Source: Vandiemenella viatica
Taxonomy: Eukaryota > Arthropoda > Insecta > Orthoptera > Morabidae
Length of the DNA: 64,000 bases
Assembly: GCA_031002005.1 (NCBI GenBank)
Contig: CM061914.1
Location: 191,226,685 to 191,290,684, forward strand
Direction of reading: 5' to 3'
Shown: positions 54,830 to 63,044 of the stretch, piece after piece
Layout: each line of letters starts with the position of its first letter
How positions within the stretch are numbered: position 1 is the stretch's first letter
Made by a program: the position numbers and the translations under genes
Notes under the pieces: generated by a model
The model's input: the letters and a program-made list of their open reading frames with translations, nothing else
Database searches by the model: none
What the model was told of the DNA's origin: nothing

Positions 54830-55285
54830 GGTTTTTTGTCGCAGCGTTTGGCGAGACGCCTTTCAGGTGTCGGATGTTCACTTTCCGCGTACCGTGTGTG
54901 CTAATTGAATCCGCCGGCAAACAAGGGGAATGGAAAACTCCCTCGCGCGCCGGAACAGAGATTAACAGACGGTCTGGTCTGTCGCTCCGTCACAAAGCAC
55001 TGTACACAGTCGAACACGGACGGCCGACATCAAAGAATGCCTCCGGCGGGCGCAATCTACAATTCGGTAATTACACACCAGGGCGTCACAGAGAACCCGA
55101 ATCACTGCTCTGGATCCCGTCCCGAGCCGGCTTAAGGTAACACCATCAAAGATGACGTTTATATTTCAGACGAACCATCTTCTTAGCAAAACACGTTTGA
55201 CTGTCGGCACAGCGAGGAATCAACTTCGTTTGAATATTCAACAATCTTTGGGACAGAGATCATATAATTTAACTGAGTGGCGTCA
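54830..55285. other. CpG-rich then AT-rich sequence, unassigned
   Basis: Bases 54905-55140 are clearly CpG-rich. The frames here have no known motif. Confidence 0.3.
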
Positions 55286-55483
55286 GTGACAATAGAACTA
55301 AAACTTATTTTTATATTATTATTATTAATTATAATTGCGATGCTGCTAACGCTGCGGTGGCAATTTACGCTAGTCATCTAATTACAACTTTTATATATTT
55401 TTTAAATTTTCTTATATAAATGGGGTGTTAAATTCCTCCCCATATACTTTTCAATTTTTTTATATTTTTTTATTTTTATTTTT

Positions 55484-55690
55484 ATTGCTTTACGCCTCTC
55501 AAGAGCGAGGTCTTTAGAGACGGAAAGGATGGGGGGCAAGGAATGGAAAGGAATTCGGCCATGGTCTTTTTAAGGAAGCATCCCGGCATTTACCTGGAGT
55601 GATTTGGGAAACCATGGAAAACCCAAATCTGGATGCCCGGACGGGGATTCGAACCGCCGTCCTCCCGAATGCGAGGCTAGAACGCTATTA
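55484..55690 (-). mobile_element. SINE1 copy inside LINE-B
   Basis: It runs from GCTTTACGCCTCTCAAGAGC through GGAAAACCCAAATCTGGATG to CGAGGCTAGAACGCTATTAA. The last part of the head is lost. Confidence 0.9.
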
Positions 55691-55831
55691 AAAAAATTTA
55701 ATTTTAAATTCCTTATGCGTTTTTGGTCAATTATACATCACTTCACTTGTTGATGTGTCTAATGCCTGACATCCTTACCAACAAAAGAAAATTTTCCCAT
55801 TCCCTTAAGCATGTAATCGAGTACAAGCTTG

Positions 55832-56229
55832 GGGAGCGTCAATAAACTACGTGACTCTGTCCTGAGGGGGAGGGGGTTGGATGGAAAGCTACGCTGGGAT
55901 ACGTGGGGGGGAGGGGGGGAATTCAGAACAAAGCCACATAACTTTTCGTTCATATTATTTGTCAAAGTTAAAATGAGGCACTGAACACACAACAGCATAT
56001 AAATATTTATTTCCGTCATTTAATTATCTCCCTATGTAATTTACGATACACTGACAAAAGGAAACAGTACAAAATTTCTTCTGGAATAAATAGGGAAAAA
56101 AGCTTTCCTGCTACGTGGGAGAGGGGGTTAGAGACAACAGTCACGTCAGGCTACGGGGAGCGGCGGGGGGGGGAGGGGGGAGAGTTCGCAAGAGGCCAAA
56201 ATGGAGCTACGTGGTTTATGGATGCTCCC
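55832..56229. mobile_element. Harbinger-like G-tract MITE, copy C, 398 bp, with empty-site proof
   Basis: The ends are GGGAGCGTCAATAAACTACG and the complement of GGGAGCATCCATAAACCACG. TTG flanks both sides (55829-55831 and 56230-56232). Removing the element and one TTG restores AAGCTTGTGGT.ATGGTC, the uninterrupted LINE-B sequence seen at about 7290-7310. Confidence 0.9.
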
Positions 56230-56694
56230 TTGTGGTCATGGTCGCCTTTCCCCTTCCACGCACCTGTCCTAATTGTTTGACCAATATCCCTCCAAGCCCC
56301 ATCACCAACATATGCCCTGTACATTCCCAGCACTCTCTTCACCCTCCTCCTGTCCTCCAATGACTCCCAACCCAGCTCCTTCATCATATCAGTTACTGAC
56401 TGGGTCCTACAATAATTTTCACAAACAAATCTAGCTGCTCTTCTTCGCACGTAATACAACTCCTGTACGTGTTAAGTAAAATGTGGGCCCCAAACTGCAC
56501 CACCATATTGAACCAATGGTATGGCCAGAATTTTGTAACCCAACTCCCTAACTTCCCTGGTACATCCTCTCATCACCCTCTCCAGTAAATGAAGGATTTT
56601 ATAACCTTTTCCTACCACCTGCCCAATAAAGTTTGTTATCAAACGTTATGTCAAGATATTTACAAATGCGATGAAATATATCGTCCACTAAGGA

Positions 56695-57145
56695 GTGATA
56701 AGATTAGAGAAATAAGGTGCCGCACTGATGCCAATATGAATCCATCCCATATTTTTTCCATCTGGTCATGTTATCCTCTGGAAACAATGACTTTAGTTTT
56801 ACTTTTAGAGATTTGCCACTAACGTGTTAGGCCTATAGAATTTAGCACATGATATGCGAGCCAGCAAAATTCGATCTAGTCCCGGTTCGGGATTGGAGCG
56901 TGTGGGGAAAACAGGAGTCAGGTTTCACGGTAATTGGCGGAGTGAAAAGCTGGCGAGGCGCATTCAGTGGAGCGGTGTACAAAAGAGTGACGTCAGCTGC
57001 TTCGATCGTAACCAGCTCAGTCGGGTGATGGATTACCCTCACGGTAACACGCGCCGAGGTACGCAGCCCCGCTGAATACTGTCTGCAAGCGCGGCACGAG
57101 TCAGGCGAGGTCGGGAATCAACCAGCTGATACACGAAAAACAACA
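56695..57145. other. Short LINE-A scrap followed by GC-rich unassigned sequence
   Basis: Bases 56697-56730 (+) encode SDKIREIRCRTD, a scrap of the LINE-A C-terminus. Bases 56850-57120 are GC-richer and have no recognised motif. The viral or transposon element probably starts near 57130-57150. Confidence 0.4.
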
Positions 57146-57149
57146 AAAC

Positions 57150-58230
57150 AGTTGCATTTCTCTGTTTCAAACTCTCAGAGAGTGAAACGAGATGGTGGTG
57201 AGGATGATCGCTGGTTGCTGACGAGAGCAAGAAGAGCGCTATCTTTGGCGACTAATCATTATATGATTATCTTTAGCGGTGGCAGGAAATCACCTTTTTA
57301 ATTTACCAAAAACAATTAAACAGTTTTATTTTTCAGTTTCAGACTCGTAATAATATCTCAGAGGGTGAGTCGAGATGATGGTGAGGAAGATCTCTGGTTG
57401 TTGATGAAAGCAAAAAGAGCGGTATCTTTGGCGATTTATTATTTCATTATTTTTTGCGATGGCAGGAAATCGCCTTTCTAATTTACGAAAAACAATTAAT
57501 AGTTGTATTTTTCAGTTTGAGACTTGTAATAATATCTTAGAGAGTTAATCGAGATGATGGTGCGGACGATTTCTGGTTGTTGACGAAAGCAAGAAGAGTG
57601 CAATCTTTGACGACTGGTTATTTGATTATTTTCAGCGGTGGCACAAAATCACCTTTGTAATTAACGAAAAACGATTTAAAAGTTGCATTTTATAGTTTTT
57701 TCAGACTGGTAATATCATCTCAGAGAGTGAATCGACATAGGTGTGAGGATGATCTCTGGTTATTGACTACATCAAGAAGAGAGTTATCATTGCCGACTGA
57801 TTATTTCAATATTTTTAGCAATGGCCGGAAATTTACGAAAATCAATTAAGGAGTTATATTTTTTTAGAATTGCATTAGCAATATTATATCAGATACTGAT
57901 TCTATTTGTTGTTGTATACGATCTCTGGTTGTTAACGAGGTCAAGAAAAAAGCAATCTTTGGTAACTGATTATTATTTGCGATGGCTGGAAATCACCTTA
58001 TTAATATACGAAAAATCATTAAATGGTTGGATTATTAAAAATCATACTGATAATAATATCTCAGATAATGAATCGATATGATGGTGTGGATGATCTCTGG
58101 TAAGGAATGAGAGGGAGAAGAGCGCTATCTTTGGTGACTAATTACTGTTGGCGCAGGCTAAATATTATCTTATTAATATATCAAAACCAATGAAGTAGTT
58201 GTATTTTCAGAATCTGGCAAATAATAATAG
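57150..58230 (+). repeat. Tandem array, six units of ~170-180 bp, probable (sub)terminal repeat of the Polinton
   Basis: Units begin near 57150, 57322, 57501, 57681, 57852 and 58025, with a partial unit from 58198. Each contains a start like GTTGTATTTTTCAGTTT, a middle GATCTCTGGTTGTTGA, then ATCTTTGGCGACT, and an end AATTTACGAAAAACAATTAA. Units 1-4 are most alike; units 5 and 6 are more diverged. The 86-codon frame at 57821-58081 is a chance frame within the array. Confidence 0.9.
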
Positions 58231-58291
58231 TAGTGTAGTTATGGGGCTTTTGGAACACTTTGAGGACGAATTATACGCACCCGTCCTTAGC

Positions 58292-58378
58292 ACCGTACCG
58301 CACCGTACCGTACCGTACCGTCCTCTGACGTCACGACTGCTCGCTGCTTGCTCTGGCAGCTCTCCAGTGCCCGATTTT

Positions 58379-58440
<62 letters not shown>
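58292..58440 (+). repeat. ACCGT pentamer repeat and (AC)n microsatellite
   Basis: ACCGTACCGTACCGT units lie at ~58292-58321, and (CA)n runs from ~58380 to 58438. Open frames across it (poly-Thr/His or Cys/Val) are artefacts. Confidence 0.95.
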
Positions 58441-58441
<1 letters not shown>

Positions 58442-58545
58442 AATCAGTATGTGTCAGATGCTACAACAGTTTTTTTTTGTTTGTTTGCTATGAACGACAT
58501 TCTTCGACTTGTCTCTTTAAACGAGAAGAAAAAGGTTACAAATTT

Positions 58546-59441
58546 ATCCAGCTGTTGTGTGCATTGCTGAATCCAAGCCACTTTACCAAAGCTTTTCTTC
58601 CTTTCTTACGTATTATTTTCTCAACAAGATATGATGACGGATATTTAGTTTTTTGTAACTCTTCAACATAGAAAGCTCCAGCTATGGGCTGTGATTTGTA
58701 ATCTTCAAGGAGATATGTTCTCGGATTGGTTTCTTGCACTTTACGTATTTTGAAAATTTCCGTGGACCAATTGGCGGTGTACCCTTTGTCAAAGACTGTT
58801 TTCTGTTTACTAATTCTGACGTAATCACCAACTTTGAGTTTTGACTGGCGTGGATCAATCATTTTAATTTTGTTATACACAGTAGATAGAAGGCTATTAT
58901 CTTTTACATCCACTGGGCGCATTTTAATCGTTCTGTGTTTCATGTGATTATACTGTTTGACCAGATCTTGTACAGTGTTAATCCATTTGTAGGAGCCCTG
59001 AGCAGTAAATTTTCTGAACATAAGACTCTTGAGAGTTCTGTTAAAGCGTTCGACTACGGAAGCTTTCATATTTGAAAAAGTAGAGTAGTGATTAATTCTG
59101 AGATTCCGCATTAACTTTTTAAAACTAGTATTGTAGAATTCTTTTCCTAGATCAGTTTGTAAATTTACTGGGACCCGCTTACTTTTTATATATAATATAT
59201 ATTTAAGTGCGTTTGCAACTGCAATTCCAGTTTTAGTCTTCAGAGCAGCAACCCATGCATATTTGGAATAAACGTCAATTACTGTTAACAAATACTTATA
59301 CCCAGAATTCCATTTAGAATATGCAATCATATCGACTAAGTCTGCTTGATGGAGATCATCAAGTCCTTTCGTGATAACTGCCCTCCTGGGATACGTTCGG
59401 CGAGCAGGACGATGAAGCTCATCAGCAATGACAGCTTGCAT
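58546..59441 (-). CDS. Polinton-type retroviral-like integrase with chromodomain
   Basis: This enzyme inserts the element's DNA into host chromosomes in the nucleus. From the ATG at 59441 the order is LDDLHQADLVDM (first Asp, residue ~34), YLLTVIDVYSKYAWVAALKT (RNase H fold core), VNLQTDLGKEF (second Asp, ~97) and ASVVERFNRTLKSLMFRK (Glu ~131). A C-terminal SH3-like part KVGDYVRISKQK follows. Residues ~270-301 (YLVEKIIRKKGRKALVKWLG, ending SWINL) form a chromodomain. All three catalytic residues are present. The usual N-terminal zinc-binding region is not in this frame. A run of A/T at ~59450 just upstream may have shifted it out of frame. It lies nearest the presumed terminus, as in many Polintons. 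Confidence 0.92.
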
Positions 59442-59659
59442 CTTCTTCTTTTTTTTTTTAATACTAACTTGCTGCTTACTGAAGGCAATATGCTTTTCGA
59501 AATGACAGAGTTGTGATAAAATGTTTGCTTATAAGGAGTTGGAAGGGGCACGAGGAGGAGGGGAAGAGGAGCAAGGGAAAAAGAAAGATAACACGTATTT
59601 TTAGGAAGACGTTTTATTTTCAAAGTACCATCGCATAATTAATCGTACGTTAGTCTTTG

Positions 59660-60094
59660 CTAAACATCGATCATTTTCTTCATCAACAATATTGAAAGAT
59701 TTTTCAGCATTTTCAATGATGGACAGTCTAGAGATTGCATGTCAACTACTCTGCCACGATCTGTACCTAATAAAGTCGTTGCCCATTCTGCTTTTTCTAG
59801 ACCCATTACCATAATGTAGTCACAAGATTTGCACAACTCCCACAGCGTATTTCTCGCAGTAAGTAGTGATACTCCATCCATTCCCCACTGTTGATGAAGG
59901 TGATTGCGTGTCACCCACGAGTTCATCCTCTGAGTTTTTTCTGATAAGGTGCTGAATGCTAAAACTTGTGCGATAGTGACATACTGCTCTGCAATAACTT
60001 GATTGCCGTCCACGAGAATAGCAGCGGCTTGTTTAGGCACAAAATTATTTGCATCGTCTTTGAATCCTTGCAGGTCTATGAAAGCTATCTTCAT
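59660..60094 (-). CDS. Conserved small protein of insect Polinton-like elements, function unknown
   Basis: The 144-residue product starts MKIAFIDLQGFKDDANNFVP. Further blocks are MNSWVTRNHLHQQWGMDGV (residues ~77-95) and VMGLEKAEWATTLLG (~115-129), and near the end DMQSLDCPSLKML. From memory, proteins opening with an F-I-D-x-Q-G-F-K block and carrying a late C-P-S-L block are common as unnamed ORFs in insect genomes; I cannot cite a function. The early acidic D-x-Q-G pattern on a beta strand could fit an RNase H/exonuclease-like fold, which is speculation. The family usually seems to continue past C-P-S-L, so this copy may be truncated at its C-terminus. It sits between integrase and polymerase. 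Confidence 0.55.
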   Translation of the reverse strand: MKIAFIDLQGFKDDANNFVPKQAAAILVDGNQVIAEQYVTIAQVLAFSTLSEKTQRMNSWVTRNHLHQQWGMDGVSLLTARNTLWELCKSCDYIMVMGLEKAEWATTLLGTDRGRVVDMQSLDCPSLKMLKNLSILLMKKMIDV

Positions 60095-60099
60095 TCTGT

Positions 60100-60510
60100 T
60101 GTGATGAGAGAAGGAAAAAAAAAAATAGATGAAGGTATCATATAATTTCGTTTAATGTTGCTAGTATCATAGTAAATCTCCATCCACCGCCGACTTCTCT
60201 TACCTGACAAACAGATAATGTCTCTCTCTCTATAGACGATAATGGTAATGATAGGAGGAGGAGGATAAAAAAGAGCAGCCACTTCGATGAAACACAGACT
60301 GATAGCAGTTCTCTGAAAGCATCTCATTTTATTTGCTATTTTTCCACCTCCTTTGCAGAAGTTATCACGTAAAAGCAAAATATGCATGTAGAGGACGCTG
60401 TATGACAATAATAGCAATGTTAGCAGCTTGCTTTTGGGCTGGCAGCCATTGGCCCTCTTCCAACAGCAGATGTTACGTGAACGAATGATACTGCAGGGGA
60501 GGAAAGAGTT
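60100..60510. other. Spacer between opposite-strand genes
   Basis: The 141-codon minus-strand frame here (60091-60516) has low-complexity Leu/Ile-rich and basic stretches and no motif I recognise. I treat it as non-coding. It separates the minus-strand small gene from the plus-strand polymerase. Confidence 0.35.
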
Positions 60511-60514
60511 TAGC

Positions 60515-60644
60515 AAATAACACAGTAATATGATCTAGCACGCTGGGAGAGGAACTATATGAATCTCTGCCAAAAATGTTATTTTCGCGGTGTCCAAATA
60601 ACACAGTAATATGATGTAGCTCGCTGGGAGAGGAATTATATGAG
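60515..60644 (+). repeat. 81-bp tandem duplication upstream of the polymerase frame
   Basis: The ~49-bp block AATAACACAGTAATATGATS...GAGAGGAA.TATATGA occurs at 60515-60563 and 60596-60644, offset 81 bp (27 codons), with about five differences. Both copies carry an in-phase TGA. Confidence 0.88.
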
Positions 60645-61802
60645 TATCCGGATGACTCTGATATAGGCTACATTTTGGAAGTAGATCTTGAATATCCCGA
60701 AAGCATCCACGATATGCATTCTGATCTACCACTGTGTCCTGAGAAAATGATACCACCGTCTAGCTGTGTGGCAGGCAAGGCTAGCGCTCCCAAAAAATTA
60801 ATTTCTACTTTGTATGATAAGAAAAATTATGTAATTCATTATAGAAATCTCAAACAGTGTTTGCAACATAATTTGATATTGAGAAAGATTCACAGAGTAC
60901 TGTCATTCAGACAACTTCCATGGATGAAACCATACATCGATATTAACGCACAGAAACGTATGGCAGCAAATAATGATTTTGAAAAGAATTTTTTTAAGCT
61001 AATGAATAACAGCGTCTTTGGTAAGACAATGCAAAATGTACGAAAGATGAGGGACATAAAACTAGCAACTTCATGGGATGGTAGATATGGAGCGGCAGCA
61101 ATGATTGCAAAACCAAATTTCAAAAGGAGCGTTATATTTCAAGAAAATTTAGTTGGTATTGAATTAGCCAAACTCAATGTAGTGTTTGATAAGCCTATAT
61201 CTGTAGGTATGGCGATTTTAGACATTTCAAAGACGCGTCTTGTCGACTTTCATTATGGGTATATACTGAACAAGTTCCCTGTAAAAGATGTAAAACTGTG
61301 TTACACTGATACTGATAGTTTAATTTACCACATTAAAACTCAAAATATTTATGAGGATATCAAAAGTGATGTACGAAAATGGTTTGATACTTCAGGTTTC
61401 CCTGTTAATAACAGATATAACATTCCACTTGTGAATAAAAAGAAGGTTGGACTATTGAAAGATGAATTAAACAGGGAACTTATTACTGAATTCATAGGCC
61501 TGAGAGCTAAAATGTATGCACTAGAGACAGAATCACTACGTGTAATGCAGAGAGCGAAAGGTATAAAACAGTCTGCAATTAAAGCATTGAGTATTGATGA
61601 TTATAGAGAATGTATGTTGAATTTAGATGCTAAATCTTCTGTACAATATATTATTCAATCGAAATGTCATGTGGTATCCACTGTTAAACAACAAAAGCTT
61701 GGTTTGTCGGCACATGATGATAAACGTTTTATACTGCCAGATAAGGTGAATACTTTAGCATGGGGTCACTACCAGCTGAAAAAACAAGAAAACTTGCCAT
61801 GA
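60615..61802 (+). pseudogene. Protein-primed family B DNA polymerase, C-terminal half
   Basis: This replicative polymerase of Polintons copies the element from protein-linked ends. The open frame begins after a TGA at 60612 and shows DSDIGYILEVDLEYP, then HDMHSDLPLCPEKM. It continues with palm motif B KLMNNSVFGKTMQNVRK (about residue 108-124 counted from 60675), motif C CYTDTDSLIYHI (~209-220) with both Asp, and the K-x-Y block LRAKMYALE (~277-285). The 3'-5' exonuclease domain and palm motif A (D-x-x-x-L-Y), expected just upstream of the I-G-Y-I-L-E-V-D-L block, are absent. The 395-codon fragment is about a third of a typical polymerase. There is no convincing ATG at its start. It is therefore a truncated gene despite the intact remaining frame. 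Confidence 0.9.
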
Positions 61803-61964
61803 AATACTGTATATGTGAGTTTGTAACTAATTTTGTGTGTGAAATTGTGTACATGTGAGTTTGTAACTGATTTGTATAAAGAAAATAACAAAACATTATA
61901 CATTAATTGTAACTTTTTTCTTTATTTGCTGAATGAAATTAAAAAACACATAATACATTAATTG
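61803..61964. other. Convergent intergenic segment
   Basis: A short AT-rich gap between converging genes. GTGAGTTTGTAACT repeats at ~61814 and ~61855, and AATAAA-like signals occur in the AT-rich part. Confidence 0.4.
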
Positions 61965-62651
61965 TTATTTTATTTCATCTGAAATTTCCTTTCTGCACCC
62001 TTTACAATTCATTTTAATAGGAGGTGGTCCATCAATTTGACAACGTGCATTCACATTATAATGCTTGTAACAATGTTGGTACTTAGAAATGAGAGTATCA
62101 TTTTGAAACACTTGTGGTAAACTGTGAAATATGCGAGAAAGATCGCATAAAGAGGGTAACAACTGCTTAGGAAATAAGTAATAATCAATTGCATTTAGAT
62201 TTTGACACTGTTGCATAGCAAGTTTCTTATAAATTCGAGAGAGCAGTTTACAAACATTTTTTGATTTAATCCACTCGAACAAGAAGTAAGCATCAGCATC
62301 ATCATCATCATCAGCAGCAGCAGCGGCATCAGCAGCAGTACTTCTCTCTTTCTTATTAGCACAGTCCCATCCATAGTCTTCCAATCGTAGCATTTCAACA
62401 TCTTTAAGAAGAATAATAATTTGTTCCAGAATATTTAGGACGAGTGGACACAGCAGATTTTTTGAATACACTAATGTTTTACAGTCACTGTTCTCTTTTA
62501 GCAATGAATCGAGTGAACAATTCAGTGCACTGAAAGAGGCCTCCGTGTTATGAACTTGTAGTACACATTCATTTCCATCACTTAAATTAGTCACTAACAC
62601 TGTCACTGAATGATTCTCAGACTTAGCGGTAATTATTATAACTTTGTTCAT
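61965..62651 (-). CDS. Uncharacterised Polinton-associated protein with C-terminal Cys pair and Asp/Ala repeat
   Basis: The product has 228 residues from ATG at 62651. Its middle (residues ~105-122) is a run of A and D encoded by CAG/CAT trinucleotide repeats (~62285-62345), likely a slippage expansion. The C-terminus has QIDGPPPIKMNCKGCRKEIS with a C-x-x-C pair. I do not recognise a family. It lies 14 bp downstream of the next minus-strand gene, suggesting an operon-like or closely packed viral gene layout. No signal peptide or membrane segment is evident. Confidence 0.5.
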   Translation of the reverse strand: MNKVIIITAKSENHSVTVLVTNLSDGNECVLQVHNTEASFSALNCSLDSLLKENSDCKTLVYSKNLLCPLVLNILEQIIILLKDVEMLRLEDYGWDCANKKERSTAADAAAAADDDDDADAYFLFEWIKSKNVCKLLSRIYKKLAMQQCQNLNAIDYYLFPKQLLPSLCDLSRIFHSLPQVFQNDTLISKYQHCYKHYNVNARCQIDGPPPIKMNCKGCRKEISDEIK

Positions 62652-62665
62652 ATTTCCTTCTCAAG

Positions 62666-63028
62666 CTACTTGGAGCAACAGGATAGCAATGATGAAATGC
62701 TTACACATTTTTTTTTTCCTCTTTTATATTTCTGAGTATGCCTTGTGTGACCTGATTGGCTAACGGAGGGAGACGTTTCAGACACTTCACTTACAGGCAT
62801 CAGGTAAGTATTTAACACACGTTGTCTTTGCTCATGGAGAATTGGAGAGAGAATTTTGGACAAATCCTCTACACGACATCTAAAGCGATTGCGGTCAACA
62901 GCTGATTGCATCCATGGACCTTTGCGAGCCTCTCTGTATATGATAAAATCCCAGTCATCCAATACGTGAATTAATGTACAGGGCTCATCAGGAAAGTGAA
63001 CCCTTTTCTTTTTCTTTCCAGCTTCCAT
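62666..63028 (-). CDS. Uncharacterised small protein next to the capsid gene; tail copied from the capsid 3' end
   Basis: The 120-residue product starts MEAGKKKKRVHFPDEPCTLI and continues LDDWDFIIYREARKGPWMQS and VDRNRFRCRVEDLSKILSPI. The basic start followed by V-H-F-P-D-E-P and the W-D-F-x-x-Y-R-E-A-R-K-G-P-W block look like a conserved domain, but I cannot name it. Residues ~84-111 (VSETSPSVSQSGHTRHTQKY...) resemble the end of the upstream capsid-like gene plus the junction after it. The tail probably arose by local duplication. The ATG at 63028 lies ~20 bp after the capsid stop. Confidence 0.5.
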   Translation of the reverse strand: MEAGKKKKRVHFPDEPCTLIHVLDDWDFIIYREARKGPWMQSAVDRNRFRCRVEDLSKILSPILHEQRQRVLNTYLMPVSEVSETSPSVSQSGHTRHTQKYKRGKKKCVSISSLLSCCSK

Positions 63029-63044
63029 GTCTTTTTCCCCCTTC

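Larger units (their letters stand above)
55290..56690 (-). pseudogene. LINE-B copy split by a SINE1 and a MITE
   Basis: The 3' UTR starts near 55290 (GCTAACGCTGCGGTGGCAAT). LINE-B sequence is interrupted at ~55484-55690 by SINE1 and at 55832-56229 by a MITE. It continues with minus-strand YVRRRAARFVCENYCRTQSV, ELGWESLEDRRRVKRVLGMY and the upstream tail to ~56660. It is 5' truncated, and one further deletion (GCCCAATAAAGTTTG) is visible near 56625. Confidence 0.85.

Noticed and set aside
57821..58081. 86-codon membrane-like frame
   Set aside because: It lies entirely within units 4-6 of the tandem array and is not preserved between units.
58199..58671. Open frames with long Thr/His or Cys/Val runs
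   Set aside because: They are translations of the (AC)n microsatellite at 58380-58438 in several frames.
60091..60516. 141-codon minus-strand frame in the Polinton
   Set aside because: Low complexity, no recognisable motif, and it lies in the spacer between divergent genes; not supported as coding.
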